The position numbers and the translations under genes are program-made. Below are positions 21,281-32,246 of a DNA stretch of 64,000 nucleotides, in pieces. A model generated the notes under the pieces. The model saw only the letters and a program-made list of their open reading frames with translations. It had not been told where the DNA came from and did no database searches. Numbering within the stretch: position 1 is the first letter of the stretch; each line of letters opens with the position of its first letter. Source of the stretch: Cryptosporidium bovis (taxonomy: Eukaryota > Apicomplexa > Conoidasida > Eucoccidiorida > Cryptosporidiidae); contig VHIT02000053.1 in the NCBI GenBank assembly GCA_009768925.2, positions 1 to 64,000 of the forward strand, read 5' to 3'.

Positions 21281-22162
21281 ATGAGTGGATTTGTTGGGAA
21301 TCCGGAAGTTTGTAGCAAAAAATTGAACAATGAAAACAGAAGTAGGGTATTCTCATATTTGACAGTAAAAATTGCAGTTACACTTATTGTGAGTTTGGTT
21401 TTTCTGGTGTTTTATTATTCAAATGGAGTGAACAACTTAATAGAGTGGGTATCCAGTAATGAAAAAGAGAATGCAATAGTAGGAATAATAGTGGTTATAT
21501 TTGTAACCTCAGTACTAATTTCAGTATTTGTCCCATTGGAACCGATAACAGTTTCAGCGTCATATTTATTGTCTAAAACATATGGGAACTACGTTGGTGC
21601 TACTCTAAGTTTGGTCATTGTAATATCCTCATTGGAAATGAGTTCGCTTTTGACAGTCTATGTGATTAGGTTGTTTGTTCCAGATTCAGTTAGAGACAAC
21701 ATTAAAAGAAACAGTTATTTCAATACAATGAACACTATTGCTAGGAAAAGAGGCATATTATTAATTGTATTGATTAGACTGATTCCACTTATACCTTTTT
21801 CAGCAACCAACTATCTTTTAGGAATAATAGATACAACCTATTTAAGTATATTGGTTGGGAATCTCGGTTCCATTCCCATGAGTGCCTTTTTCGTTTTACT
21901 TGGTCTATCTGCCTCAAATTTACAGTTTTTGAATTCAGAAATAAACAAAATGAGCGTTAGTCCCAGATATATCGTAATAATTATCGCCTCTGTTTTATCA
22001 ATAACTATATTATCTATATTCACCTTGTCTAGTATTTTGGTAAGTGAATACCAAAGGTCCAGGAACAACAGTTCCTATACCATTCTAGACGAGCAAGGAC
22101 AAACTGACCTAAAACAAAATCACTTTTGCTCCTCAAACACGCCGTTTTGCTCCATTCTGTAG
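21281..22162 (+). CDS. VTT-domain (TVP38/TMEM64-like) membrane protein
   Basis: A 293-residue polytopic protein of the VTT/SNARE-associated Golgi family; relatives such as TMEM41B and VMP1 are lipid scramblases of the ER and Golgi. Hydrophobic segments lie near residues 30-50, 65-90, 105-135, 160-195 and 230-255. The core shows PLEPITVSASYLLSKTYG (a re-entrant loop of the P-x(n)-GxxxG type), then RKRGILLIVLIRLIPLIPFS followed by TNYLLGI, matching the family's conserved FP/NY region. The chosen start is the ATG at 21281; four more codons upstream are open only from GTG. The gene converges on SF3B1 with just 54 bases between stop codons. Confidence 0.85.
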   Translation: MSGFVGNPEVCSKKLNNENRSRVFSYLTVKIAVTLIVSLVFLVFYYSNGVNNLIEWVSSNEKENAIVGIIVVIFVTSVLISVFVPLEPITVSASYLLSKTYGNYVGATLSLVIVISSLEMSSLLTVYVIRLFVPDSVRDNIKRNSYFNTMNTIARKRGILLIVLIRLIPLIPFSATNYLLGIIDTTYLSILVGNLGSIPMSAFFVLLGLSASNLQFLNSEINKMSVSPRYIVIIIASVLSITILSIFTLSSILVSEYQRSRNNSSYTILDEQGQTDLKQNHFCSSNTPFCSIL

Positions 22163-22216
22163 ACAACGGTAATACTCTAAGAAAAAAAGATAAGTTATTT
22201 GGGTATTGAGTATTTA

Positions 22217-25200
22217 TTATATGGTATAATAAAGCTCCCTCATCCTAAAATTTCTGTTATCCTGATTGGGAAGAACGGGAAAATAGGGAACAAGGGCGTC
22301 CTGGCTGGAGATGTACAAGTTATTGTATATTCTCCAGTATACGGATCTCACCTTTTTTGCAGGGTGGAATAAACCCTGAAAAAGATAATGAAGTATAGTT
22401 CCAGGACCTAGGGAAACCCTAAAGGCATCAATAGCCTCCAAAACTGCCTGAATTAGATGTGGCGAGCTTTCAAATATATTTGGCCATAAGTAATTGAGGA
22501 GGTGAATAAGTGCATCATTTCTTCCAGTCCCAACTACACCCAGGGCCAAGTGTTTACAAGCCCAAGCTGCTGTCTGCCTGTGCACTTGATCTCTATCTAT
22601 CAGTGCTACCTCCAATAAAGGTGTAATGGCGTATATATAATCCTTTGACATCATTCCAATGTATTCAAACATAAAAGAAAGTGTCTTTAATACACCATTC
22701 TGCACGTTTAAATCGGGTATTTTATATTCATTCATTAATGCAGGTAAAACCGTATATGGCATGCAGTTTTCAGATATAATAGCTATTGCAACTGTCGTAC
22801 AAACTCTTAACTGACGCTCTTGCACTCTTAAGTTGTTCAATAGTGTAACCAAAACGTCTTGTGGTCCTATTGTCTTTGAGATGTATCCGAATGTCTTTAC
22901 TGATGATCTACGAATTGATTTTTTATTTGATTTAAGACTGTCTAATAAATCAAAACATATGCGATCCCACTCCTTTGGTGATACCATATCACCTCCCCTT
23001 TTTGCACATAAACCTATTAATTCAATAATATTCTCCTGTACTTTTACATGCCTGTTTTTTAATATAGGTGTTAGTCTAGGTACCAAATCCTTTATAGGGG
23101 GTGTCATTTTATCAAGTTCAATCTCGCTCACTATCTCCTTTAGTGCTCCTAATATACTCCCTAATACCTCTGGATACTCTTCTCCCAGATATTCGTATAA
23201 AAATAAACCAATGTGAGCTATCATTTGTTCCTCTTCACACTCTTTCATTACCTTTATTACCTTAGATATTAAATCCGCTGCCATTTGTCGCATTTTAGGA
23301 GAAGGAGTGTTCAATCTCCACCTTATTATTGACGATATTTGTGGTAAGTACTGTTTGGATCTCTTCCCAAGTGCTCTGAGTATCTCCCCTACGTCGTCAA
23401 CAATTTTATCATCGTCATTGGTATTTTCTTGAAATATGTACAATATACCATCTACCAATAACTTTTCTAGTTTCTGTTCCAAAGTTAATGTTGTCTTTCT
23501 ATCGCTTAAAACCTTCCTTATGGCTTCAAGAGTCATTCTTCTAAATGTTTCGCTGCTGTCTCTTAAAAATAACACAAGATTCTCAATTATAGGTTCCGTA
23601 CCCACTCTTTTGGATATAACGTGAGTCGTATTTATGATTTGTTTATATACTTTCTTGTCCATTGAATTTCTTGGCGTCCAAAATTGTCCAAAAAAGGGAA
23701 CTAGATAGGTGTTTTTTATATATTCCAGTGTAATTTCATCCGATAAGACGCATTCCTCCGTTACTCTCAACACAACCTTCCGCATTTCCTCTTCTTGTGA
23801 ACCAAACTCTCTAATCAGTATAGGTGATATCTGGTGTATATAGTAAGCCGCTTGCTCCTTGTTCATTATAGATAGTAAATTACCCATAGTCTTTAAGTAA
23901 GAGGACAAACCTTTGCTTCTATACTCTGTTATACCCTTCCATATATGTGATAGCACAGACTCAAATGCCTCTATACCGTATGGTGAGGAGGCTTCGGCCA
24001 ATGCAGATATCGCCAATGCCGTCATTATCCTTATCTTTTGATTCTCATCGTTCAATCCATGGCTTATGATATGAACCAAGTTCTTTAAATGTGGTAGAAT
24101 TGACGAACCCATTAATATTGCTATCTGCTGAACTATCTTTATTCCAGTATGTCTTGCTTGCCAATTTTTTTTGCTTTGACACACTGCTTGGAGAAACATT
24201 ACCAAAGATGGAATGCCCAGTGAAGAAGCTAATACTGCAAATGCTCTCGCTGTTGTATTGCGTACATACTCGTCTGGGTGGTCTATGTCCGGTCTCATTG
24301 TTGCTATCATAGTAGCCAAGCCAACAGCTTTAGACAAATTGGATATGATTTCCCTGCCCTCCATTCTTGCATAGTAATCCTGGTCTATTAGCATTGGTTC
24401 TATTACAACCAATATTTTATGTACAAACGGTCTCACCTTCTCACCCAGTCTTTGCAACAATCTATCCATAGTCTTTACCAACACGTGTCTTTCGTGTTCC
24501 TCTAATGTTGACTGCATCATTAACGGTAAAATATTATTCAACACAAGCCCTATATAGTCTATCTCACTGTCTTTTTGTATTGATATTTCTATTAATTGTT
24601 TTGACGATCTTTTTCGTATTTGTGGCGTGCCATTTTTTATTTTCAATAACAAGGATAAAACCTCCCTTTCCTTAACCTCCTCACTAGACAAGTCCTCTTC
24701 AGACACATTCACAAATAACTTTCCGAAAAACTGATAGTCATCCACTTTGAGTGTTAATTCACCCAATTCATCGTGGTAAACTACTCTAGAGGCGTTAACA
24801 TTACCTTCTGTTGTCTCATTGTTAAAATCAGTATTAGTTACTTCTTTGCCCTCCTCGGTGGGTATCTCGTACAATTCCATTTCCACTTCTGTTCTAAGCT
24901 TACTTCTTAAATTCTTTCTCATCTCCTCGTATCCCTCAGGTGGTTCCAGCACCTCGTATCCATCCACAGGAAGTATCTCGTTCAACTCCTCGTCTGTGTA
25001 CTCCCTAAATTCATTATCAATAGAGTGGATGTTTGTTATTTTTCCTAAATCTTTTGTGTCATTGTCTCTATCTATCGTAACTCTTTTACTAATTCCTGCT
25101 TGTAAGTCACATATATCAGCCTCAGTTTTGCCATCTTCTATTGCATCATGACTATAATCCCATCTCGATTTCTTGTATTGCTGATCGTCTACTTTTTTAT

Positions 25201-25342
25201 TGTCATCTGTGTTTGATAATTTGTCACCACATGAAACCATATCCCATCTTTTCTTTCTTCTTTTAACGGTTCCAATCGCTATTTCTTCTCCTTCCTTATC
25301 CGATTCTCTCTTTTTTGTACTCGCCTCTCCATTCAACTCCAT
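22217..25342 (-). CDS. SF3B1: Splicing factor 3B subunit 1 (SF3B1/SAP155)
   Basis: A 1041-residue HEAT-repeat scaffold of the U2 snRNP that clamps the branch-point helix. The C-terminal 800 residues are highly conserved, for example TFGYISKTIGP, LLNNLRVQERQ, LPALMNEYKI, NVQNGVLKTLSF and GLFHPAKKVR. The N-terminal 150 residues are shorter than in human (1304 residues in total). They keep two RWD-type motifs, KRRKKRWD and KKSRWD, that resemble U2AF-ligand motifs. The position of human Lys700 (NDENQKIRI) and the VQERQ-x-RV stretch that lines the pladienolide pocket are both conserved. The start is the ATG at 25342; 17 upstream open codons lack an ATG. Intronless. Confidence 0.97.
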   Translation of the reverse strand: MELNGEASTKKRESDKEGEEIAIGTVKRRKKRWDMVSCGDKLSNTDDNKKVDDQQYKKSRWDYSHDAIEDGKTEADICDLQAGISKRVTIDRDNDTKDLGKITNIHSIDNEFREYTDEELNEILPVDGYEVLEPPEGYEEMRKNLRSKLRTEVEMELYEIPTEEGKEVTNTDFNNETTEGNVNASRVVYHDELGELTLKVDDYQFFGKLFVNVSEEDLSSEEVKEREVLSLLLKIKNGTPQIRKRSSKQLIEISIQKDSEIDYIGLVLNNILPLMMQSTLEEHERHVLVKTMDRLLQRLGEKVRPFVHKILVVIEPMLIDQDYYARMEGREIISNLSKAVGLATMIATMRPDIDHPDEYVRNTTARAFAVLASSLGIPSLVMFLQAVCQSKKNWQARHTGIKIVQQIAILMGSSILPHLKNLVHIISHGLNDENQKIRIMTALAISALAEASSPYGIEAFESVLSHIWKGITEYRSKGLSSYLKTMGNLLSIMNKEQAAYYIHQISPILIREFGSQEEEMRKVVLRVTEECVLSDEITLEYIKNTYLVPFFGQFWTPRNSMDKKVYKQIINTTHVISKRVGTEPIIENLVLFLRDSSETFRRMTLEAIRKVLSDRKTTLTLEQKLEKLLVDGILYIFQENTNDDDKIVDDVGEILRALGKRSKQYLPQISSIIRWRLNTPSPKMRQMAADLISKVIKVMKECEEEQMIAHIGLFLYEYLGEEYPEVLGSILGALKEIVSEIELDKMTPPIKDLVPRLTPILKNRHVKVQENIIELIGLCAKRGGDMVSPKEWDRICFDLLDSLKSNKKSIRRSSVKTFGYISKTIGPQDVLVTLLNNLRVQERQLRVCTTVAIAIISENCMPYTVLPALMNEYKIPDLNVQNGVLKTLSFMFEYIGMMSKDYIYAITPLLEVALIDRDQVHRQTAAWACKHLALGVVGTGRNDALIHLLNYLWPNIFESSPHLIQAVLEAIDAFRVSLGPGTILHYLFQGLFHPAKKVRSVYWRIYNNLYISSQDALVPYFPVLPNQDNRNFRMRELYYTI

Positions 25343-25685
25343 TTTCTCTCCTCGGTGTGTCAGGCATACAGCGGCTCTGAAATTCAAGTTCAAACAACGC
25401 TTTCAGTCTTAACTCCTTTTCGAATGATTTGTTTTCTACTTTTTGCTGACTATTTCCGCCAAAACAAATGTTTCATACACCAACACAATACTTTATATGA
25501 TCTTTATTCTTCATAACAGTTACCTCTTTAAATCGCAAAAATTAACAATTTGTACCCATATATCACCTTTTAACAATTTTATTTTCCGTAAATCAAAAAT
25601 GTAAGTCGTAATCCGAAAGAATAATTTTGTTACTCAATACTAATTCTTTTTTTGACTCATTCTTTTGAACTCTTATTTCGGCCTT

Positions 25686-25691
25686 GGCGCC
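25686..25691. promoter_or_regulatory. GGCGCC promoter motif
   Basis: Palindrome 344 bases upstream of the SF3B1 ATG, in the context TTGGCGCCGG. An E2F-like TTTCCGCCAAAA lies closer, about 110 bases from the ATG. Confidence 0.45.
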
Positions 25692-25925
25692 GGTTATCAT
25701 TTAAATCGGTATTTGAAAGTAAACATAAAAACCTGGATTCGTGTTTATCTTTATACCGTTGAGATGTTTACATATACGACACCAAACTTAAAAGTCAAAT
25801 AGTTTTGAAGGCAACACACATCTGAAATACAAAATCTGCAGGGATTCTTAATATATACAAATTTCACTACTCTATACCCGTTTGCAATTAGAGAACATGT
25901 GGGTGTAATAGCGTTTAAGCTATAT

Positions 25926-25980
25926 TAGCTATATATATGCATGCATATATATAAATACATACATGCATATTTATCTATAG
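25926..25980. repeat. TA-rich tract with TGCATGCA
   Basis: Simple TA/TACA-rich sequence containing TGCATGCA at 25938-25945. It borders the GC-richer block to its right. Confidence 0.7.
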
Positions 25981-26340
25981 GCCGTTTCATATTTGTGTGA
26001 TGCAAGTGTGGATGTATTCCCGACAAACACCAAGGCAAGACGGTCTTAACGTCTCAAACCGAGCATCAACTGTTCCTACAATCTGGTTCAGCCACTCTAC
26101 CGCCGTGAACTACTAAGTAGTGCGATACAAAGATTTTCCAAGTTTTCAAAAATAGGAAAAGTGGAGAGGGGGTCGAAAGCAAATTGAATGGCAAACATTG
26201 TCTAGGTTCTATTTCTAGTCAGACGGTAAAAATGGGAATTATTGAATACAATAAAGTTGTAGTATCGAGATTCCCTCTTTCCACACAACCACCACTGTCT
26301 GGGATCTTGAGCCCTAAATTTCCCGGTTAAAAAGTAAAGG
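25981..26340. other. GC-rich non-coding block, possible structured RNA
   Basis: By hand count about 150 of 360 bases are G or C (42%), clearly above the flanks and above most coding sequence here, yet no long open frame exists on either strand. Short self-complementary elements include AGACG-(7)-CGTCT, the palindrome ACTACTTAGTAGT region near 26110 and GGTTCA-(15)-TGAACT. No tRNA, snRNA or SRP signature was recognised. Strand and boundaries are unknown. Confidence 0.35.
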
Positions 26341-27200
26341 TTGGAAGCGTGTTATGGAAAGTGGGTTAATATTAGTGTTTGGTTCTTATTTATTTTTTTC
26401 TTTTTTAACCTTTTCAAATTCGTTTTTAATATGATTTTGTGTGCTTTAGATTTTAGAAGCAAATATAGGGTCCAAATATTACAAAAACTTTTAATAAGGA
26501 GCTAGTAACGTATTATAGATTTAGATTTTGTCAAGTGAAAAAAGTACTGTTTGGATCCTATAATGTATACTTAATTTGTACAAGTGTTCAGTAATACCTT
26601 TCTTTCATTTACCTGTGTTATGTTTAATTGTTGTATTTTTAGATTTTTCTTTTTTCAAGCTTTACATAAATTTAGAAAAGTGGGGATTGGCCTTCCCCCC
26701 ATGACCCGCTTCCTTGGGAATCCATATGGAAGCTTTTTTTGCTTCTAATTTCATACGTAAATTTTACTTAAAAAGTGGGGTCCGTCATAATAAAATAGAA
26801 TTTCAAGTTTTTTTTTCTTTGTGTGGAATAATAATACGAGAAGACCTTTTTGATACATTCATTTAAGGAGTAACTTGAAATTAATATATTCAAAAATCTT
26901 GGGAACTCAAGGTAAGTTTGTATGAATTTCGAGGAACGGATTTTTATATATAAAGATCTCAGAAGAAATATGGGAAAGTAAACGGTGTTTTGTTCCTTCT
27001 TTTGAATCACTAAATAACAAATAAACAAGCGCATGTGAAAGTAAAAGCCAAAGTAACTTGTGTTTGATTTATTTTTGTGTAGAGTTTCTTATATCTTACA
27101 TATCTTGTTAACACTATTGATCAGAAGAACAACGCATACAAGTAAAAAAATCCTTTCCTTTACTTTGAATTGAATTTATTCACTTTTATTGACGCAGTAG

Positions 27201-28613
<1,413 letters not shown>

Positions 28614-29518
28614 ATGAAACAAAAAGGTATATATGAAAGTGCCAATGTTCTTTCGGTTCTGATTTATTAATTATTTATTCTGTAATTGGAAGGTAATCCG
28701 AGGAGGAAGAAAGGGGGCTCACCTGAATTCTCTCCTTAACCAATTAACACAATATGCCGTCATAACTATTTACTAGATTGAACCGAATGGATTGCCTCGA
28801 ATGTATCCTTTCTGAGCCTTGCAAGGAGTCAGATGTTGTACTTTATTGTTCTCGTTTCCACTATCATTGTACGTGGGACGAGATGTATTTAAATAAAATA
28901 GGAGTTAATAGATTGGAGAAGAGGGGAGAAGAAAATGATAAGTGAAGAGTGGATGGAGGATTAGATTTTCCTAGTTTCACATTAGTGCGGAGACGCCATA
29001 ATTTGCATATTTTCCTTTCTTCCCTCTTTCTCAGTTCTTGTTATTTTGAATTCTTACGTCTTTTCAGGGATTTTTCCGGTATACAGCTTTGATAGACGAA
29101 CTCTCACCTTCCAGTGTAACTATCACCTCGTCCCATTTATTCGCAAGCCTCTGGCTCGCCATCCCAACCTCAGTGGACTGCATGCGCATGTAGGCATGCA
29201 CTAAACATGTTCTAGTGGCATGTAACTACCGGGACCTATCCACATCTTTACATAAAACTGTGGCATCTGGCGCACGTCCCGATGTACCCAAAGGTAAGTG
29301 CACATAAAACCGGTTTGTAAATTCATTAAAAAATGTGCTTTATCCGTATTTATACTGGAAAGATATGAGGTTAATGTGAAAATTTGGGGAGAAGAGATAT
29401 ATTATAGTATTGTGAAGTGGGATGGGTGTGCTATAAATGAAGTGAATCTTTCAAATTGGAGTTGGGATGAAAAAATTGAGAAAAAGGAAAATTGATTAAA
29501 TTAAAAGTTTTAATTACA
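28614..29518. other. Convergent intergenic region with GC-rich RNA candidate
   Basis: A 905-base gap between the converging beta-tubulin and CWC2 genes. It is unusually long for a convergent gap in this window (others are about 50-520 bases). It contains an octamer-like ATTTGCAT near 29000 and the GC-rich block listed separately. No convincing protein exon was found; a 65-codon plus-strand frame at 29298-29495 has no features. Confidence 0.6.
29101..29281. ncRNA. Candidate structured non-coding RNA
   Basis: About 92 of 180 bases are G or C (51%), against roughly 30% for the window, with stops in all frames. Two clear hairpins are visible. TGCATGC (29179-29185) pairs perfectly with GCATGCA (29194-29200) around an 8-base loop. 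CGGGAC (29230-29235) pairs with GTCCCG (29276-29281), enclosing CCACA (29240-29244) paired with TGTGG (29259-29263). A GTAAGT follows at 29294. The class is not recognised. RNase MRP or P RNA was considered but no diagnostic CR-I or CR-V motif was found. Strand is undetermined and no Pol III T-run terminator is close on the plus strand. Confidence 0.4.
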
Positions 29519-30544
29519 TTATATTACAACATCGAAGACAGAGGATTTCTCTCGGTTAAAACTACTACTTTTCTCGTCGGTCTTATCTTCTTGTTTAGAC
29601 ACCTTGGAGGACTTGATATTTTCCAATATTTGTTCTACTCTATGAATACTCCTTTGAACATTAAAATCAAAGCCGTTAGGTATATAATTGTCTTTTTTAT
29701 CATTAATGTTAGTGTAAAAACCCTCTATTTTGTGGGTTATATCGCTTTTCTTCGGTTTTTTATCAATAGATACCGAAATGTTATTTAGTAGAGTATCTTC
29801 AACTTCTGTTATGTTCCTTTTCTTACTTTCTTCAATACTGTTTGGATTTGGGTCATCATAAGCCCATCTAACAGAAATAGGCTCATTTTGTTCCTTAAAC
29901 AATACTTGATTTTCCATGGCAGCCTTTGCAAACTCTGCTGAAGCTCTAAATTTGAAACGAACGAAAGCAATATTTTTACTCGGAATTATTCTTATATTTT
30001 CTATCGGACCCCAAACAGAAAACTCTTTTTTGATAACCTTATTTAAACCCTCCAGGTAATTAGATTTTGACCTATTTATATATAAATCACCCAAAAATAT
30101 AGTTTTGCATTCTTTATTAAATGAACCTGTTCCCGTCATATCATCCTTGTGTTGAGCATGTCGCTCTCTTCCAAAAATATCATACATTGGAGAAATGGCC
30201 AAGTCGTCCTCCTCAGTTGGAATTCTATGGTAATATTTGCATTTAGATCCATTTACACAACATCCTTTGGCAAAGTATAGGCAAAAATAAGTTGAAGCAC
30301 CAGATTGGTCCTGATCAGCCCTCGTCCAGCCAACATCTCTTTCTGGATTGCATTTCGTCTTAGAAACTATCTTGCCTCTCTTATCGTAATCATATTGATA
30401 CTTGCCATACCAAATGTTATAATGTTCACCTCCTTCTTTGTATGCCAGGTTGCTTTGCATCGACCCATCACTTTGAATCCTCGCTGGCCTTTTCAATTCC
30501 TTCATTGTTGGTCTACTGCTTCTCTCTATCGATTTTTCAGTCAT
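29519..30544 (-). CDS. CWC2: Pre-mRNA splicing factor CWC2
   Basis: A 341-residue member of the CWC2 family, an RNA-binding protein of the Prp19-associated (NineTeen) complex that contacts U6 snRNA and the intron at the spliceosome's catalytic centre. The N-terminal torus and CCCH zinc finger are evident: KCNPERDVGWTRAD and then FAKGCCVNGSKCKYYH (C-x7-C-x5-C-x3-H type), followed by the HRIPTEEDD segment. An RRM follows at about 145-230, with TIFLGDLYINR as RNP2 and IAFVRFKFR as RNP1. The C-terminal 100 residues are charged and low complexity. PRP19, the complex's namesake, lies 19 kb away in this window. Confidence 0.95.
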   Translation of the reverse strand: MTEKSIERSSRPTMKELKRPARIQSDGSMQSNLAYKEGGEHYNIWYGKYQYDYDKRGKIVSKTKCNPERDVGWTRADQDQSGASTYFCLYFAKGCCVNGSKCKYYHRIPTEEDDLAISPMYDIFGRERHAQHKDDMTGTGSFNKECKTIFLGDLYINRSKSNYLEGLNKVIKKEFSVWGPIENIRIIPSKNIAFVRFKFRASAEFAKAAMENQVLFKEQNEPISVRWAYDDPNPNSIEESKKRNITEVEDTLLNNISVSIDKKPKKSDITHKIEGFYTNINDKKDNYIPNGFDFNVQRSIHRVEQILENIKSSKVSKQEDKTDEKSSSFNREKSSVFDVVI

Positions 30545-30975
30545 TGTTTATGCCACTTTTTAATGTTCTCTCTGAAATAGTATCATCACCGTTCTCATGT
30601 CATATTTACAGCTACATCAAATTAACTCCTATTCTTGCATTAATAACTGCCTATTAACCTATAAACAAAATAACACAATTCTATTTGATATTTGATGATA
30701 TAGGCCTTCTTGAAGGACTGCGACGTGACAGCAGAATCAAATTTAAGAGCAGATCAATATGCATCAAATTTCTACCTTGTTTATCACGCAATCAATATCT
30801 AACCAGCGCAAAACAACTTCGACTTTTCTAGACTAACAAGTTTAATTCAACTGCTCGGCGCCGGCGCCTTCCCGAACTTGTGGGAGGGAAATAGTATTAC
30901 ACTGGTGAACTTATTTTGTGCGAGCCAAAGAGGAAGGCATTTGAGAATAAAGGGGAAAAATTAACTTGGTTAGAA
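30545..30975. other. Divergent promoter region, CWC2 / Herp-like gene
   Basis: A 431-base gap between divergent genes, marked by the double palindrome GGCGCCGGCGCC at 30857-30868. No gene is seen. The frame of the plus-strand gene is open for 20 codons before its first ATG, but those codons have no in-frame ATG. Confidence 0.6.
30857..30868. promoter_or_regulatory. Tandem GGCGCC motif
   Basis: GGCGCCGGCGCC, two abutting palindromes, 108 bases upstream of the plus-strand ATG at 30976 and 313 bases from the CWC2 ATG. Confidence 0.5.
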
Positions 30976-32181
30976 ATGGAGCAGGAGGTCAGACATCACG
31001 ATAGAGCGGAAAATAATGAGGTAAGAGCAAACACTGAAAAGGCAGGAAGAACAGGGATTATGAATAACTTTGGGATTGCTGATTTTGAACAGAAAGGAAA
31101 TAGTGAGAGGCCTCTCAACCCATCTCAATATTATGTTGATCTATTCTATAGCCAGCTTGCTTACTCATACTTTGAGTCTCTTTATCACCTTTCTGTTAGG
31201 GAATCTCTTAAAAATACGTGTAACTATAATTGTGCATTAGGTAGAAGCAGTATTTCTCCAAACTTTGATTCACTTTACTACCTTGCAAATAGCGGAATAA
31301 AAAACATTCTTGGAATTTACTCTGATAAGTTTCAAGACTATGGACCTCAAACAAGGCTAACAGATTCTGTTTTTTTTAGAGATGGCCTTAATCAGGTATT
31401 ATTAGGACAGGTTTATGACAGCTTTGTTGAAATTCCGGCGAGGTGTAATGTAACTACAGAGTTCTCTCTCATCGGTGAATATGAGTCTAATGAAAAGAAT
31501 TTTTCTTATCCTAATGAAAAGAAGTACTCCATTAATCCTTGGGAAAGGTATCATGTTTCAATATTAATCAGGGCCATCTTCATATTTGTATTTTTTGATG
31601 TATCAAAAGAATTGTATTTTGTTCTTATATCTTTATATTTTTTATATGTTAGAGGGTTTTTCGATGGAGTACAGGAATTATTTGAAAAAATTTCGTCTAA
31701 TCATCCAATGGAAGCTACACTAGCTGATTTAAGGAGGAGAAGAGCCGAAGTTGAACTTGAAGCCGCTCAACTTTTGGAGAGTGAAACAGTAGAGGTTGTA
31801 GAGACAAATCTCGAAGAAAAGAATGAAGCTAATGTAGATATTGGAAGCGAGATAGCCATAGATGAAGCATATAACGATGAAAAGAAGGTAGAACGACATA
31901 TGGACGAGTTACCTGACCTGAATCAAGAAAATGTTTCAAACGATATGAAGGAAAAAGTAAAGAATGATGCTCATAATCCTGAATTAAATGAAGGAATTGA
32001 CGTTTCATTGCACAGAAAACACGAAGAGACATCTCCTATCGCACATACAGAGAAAGAAAATATAAGTAGTCAGGAAGACAAAAGGACAAATTATTACTTC
32101 TGTATACTTTACCAAACAATTGGAATGTATATACTAACTCTTATGCCATGGTGGAATCCTGATCCAACCTATCTTATATAA
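30976..32181 (+). CDS. Membrane protein, possibly Herp-like
   Basis: A 401-residue protein with no firm family match. A strongly hydrophobic hairpin at about residues 195-232 (ILIRAIFIFVFF, then LISLYFLYVRGFF) is followed by a Glu/Lys-rich, probably disordered arm of about 130 residues. A second short hydrophobic segment near the C-terminus ends in LMPWWNPDPTYLI. The order hydrophobic hairpin, aromatic GFF, charged arm and Pro/Trp-rich hydrophobic end resembles HERPUD-type ERAD proteins, whose last segment also has a LLPEGPP-like ending. No ubiquitin-like domain is apparent. The Herp comparison is only a hypothesis. The start is the first ATG after the tandem GGCGCC motif. Confidence 0.8.
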   Translation: MEQEVRHHDRAENNEVRANTEKAGRTGIMNNFGIADFEQKGNSERPLNPSQYYVDLFYSQLAYSYFESLYHLSVRESLKNTCNYNCALGRSSISPNFDSLYYLANSGIKNILGIYSDKFQDYGPQTRLTDSVFFRDGLNQVLLGQVYDSFVEIPARCNVTTEFSLIGEYESNEKNFSYPNEKKYSINPWERYHVSILIRAIFIFVFFDVSKELYFVLISLYFLYVRGFFDGVQELFEKISSNHPMEATLADLRRRRAEVELEAAQLLESETVEVVETNLEEKNEANVDIGSEIAIDEAYNDEKKVERHMDELPDLNQENVSNDMKEKVKNDAHNPELNEGIDVSLHRKHEETSPIAHTEKENISSQEDKRTNYYFCILYQTIGMYILTLMPWWNPDPTYLI

Positions 32182-32246
32182 TACAGTCATAACCATTATA
32201 TATTATCAATTTATGTTACTATAACATTTTTCAAAACTTATAAGTA

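Noticed and set aside
26768-27034. 88-codon minus-strand ATG frame before beta-tubulin
   Set aside because: Low-complexity Phe/Tyr/Lys/Ile composition expected from AT-rich DNA; lies in the tubulin promoter region.
29101-29281. Assignment of the GC-rich block to RNase MRP/P, SRP or U3 RNA
   Set aside because: Some stretches look similar by eye, but none of the diagnostic motifs (GAAAGUC CR-I, ACAGNA CR-V, SRP GNAR loop, U3 boxes) was found.
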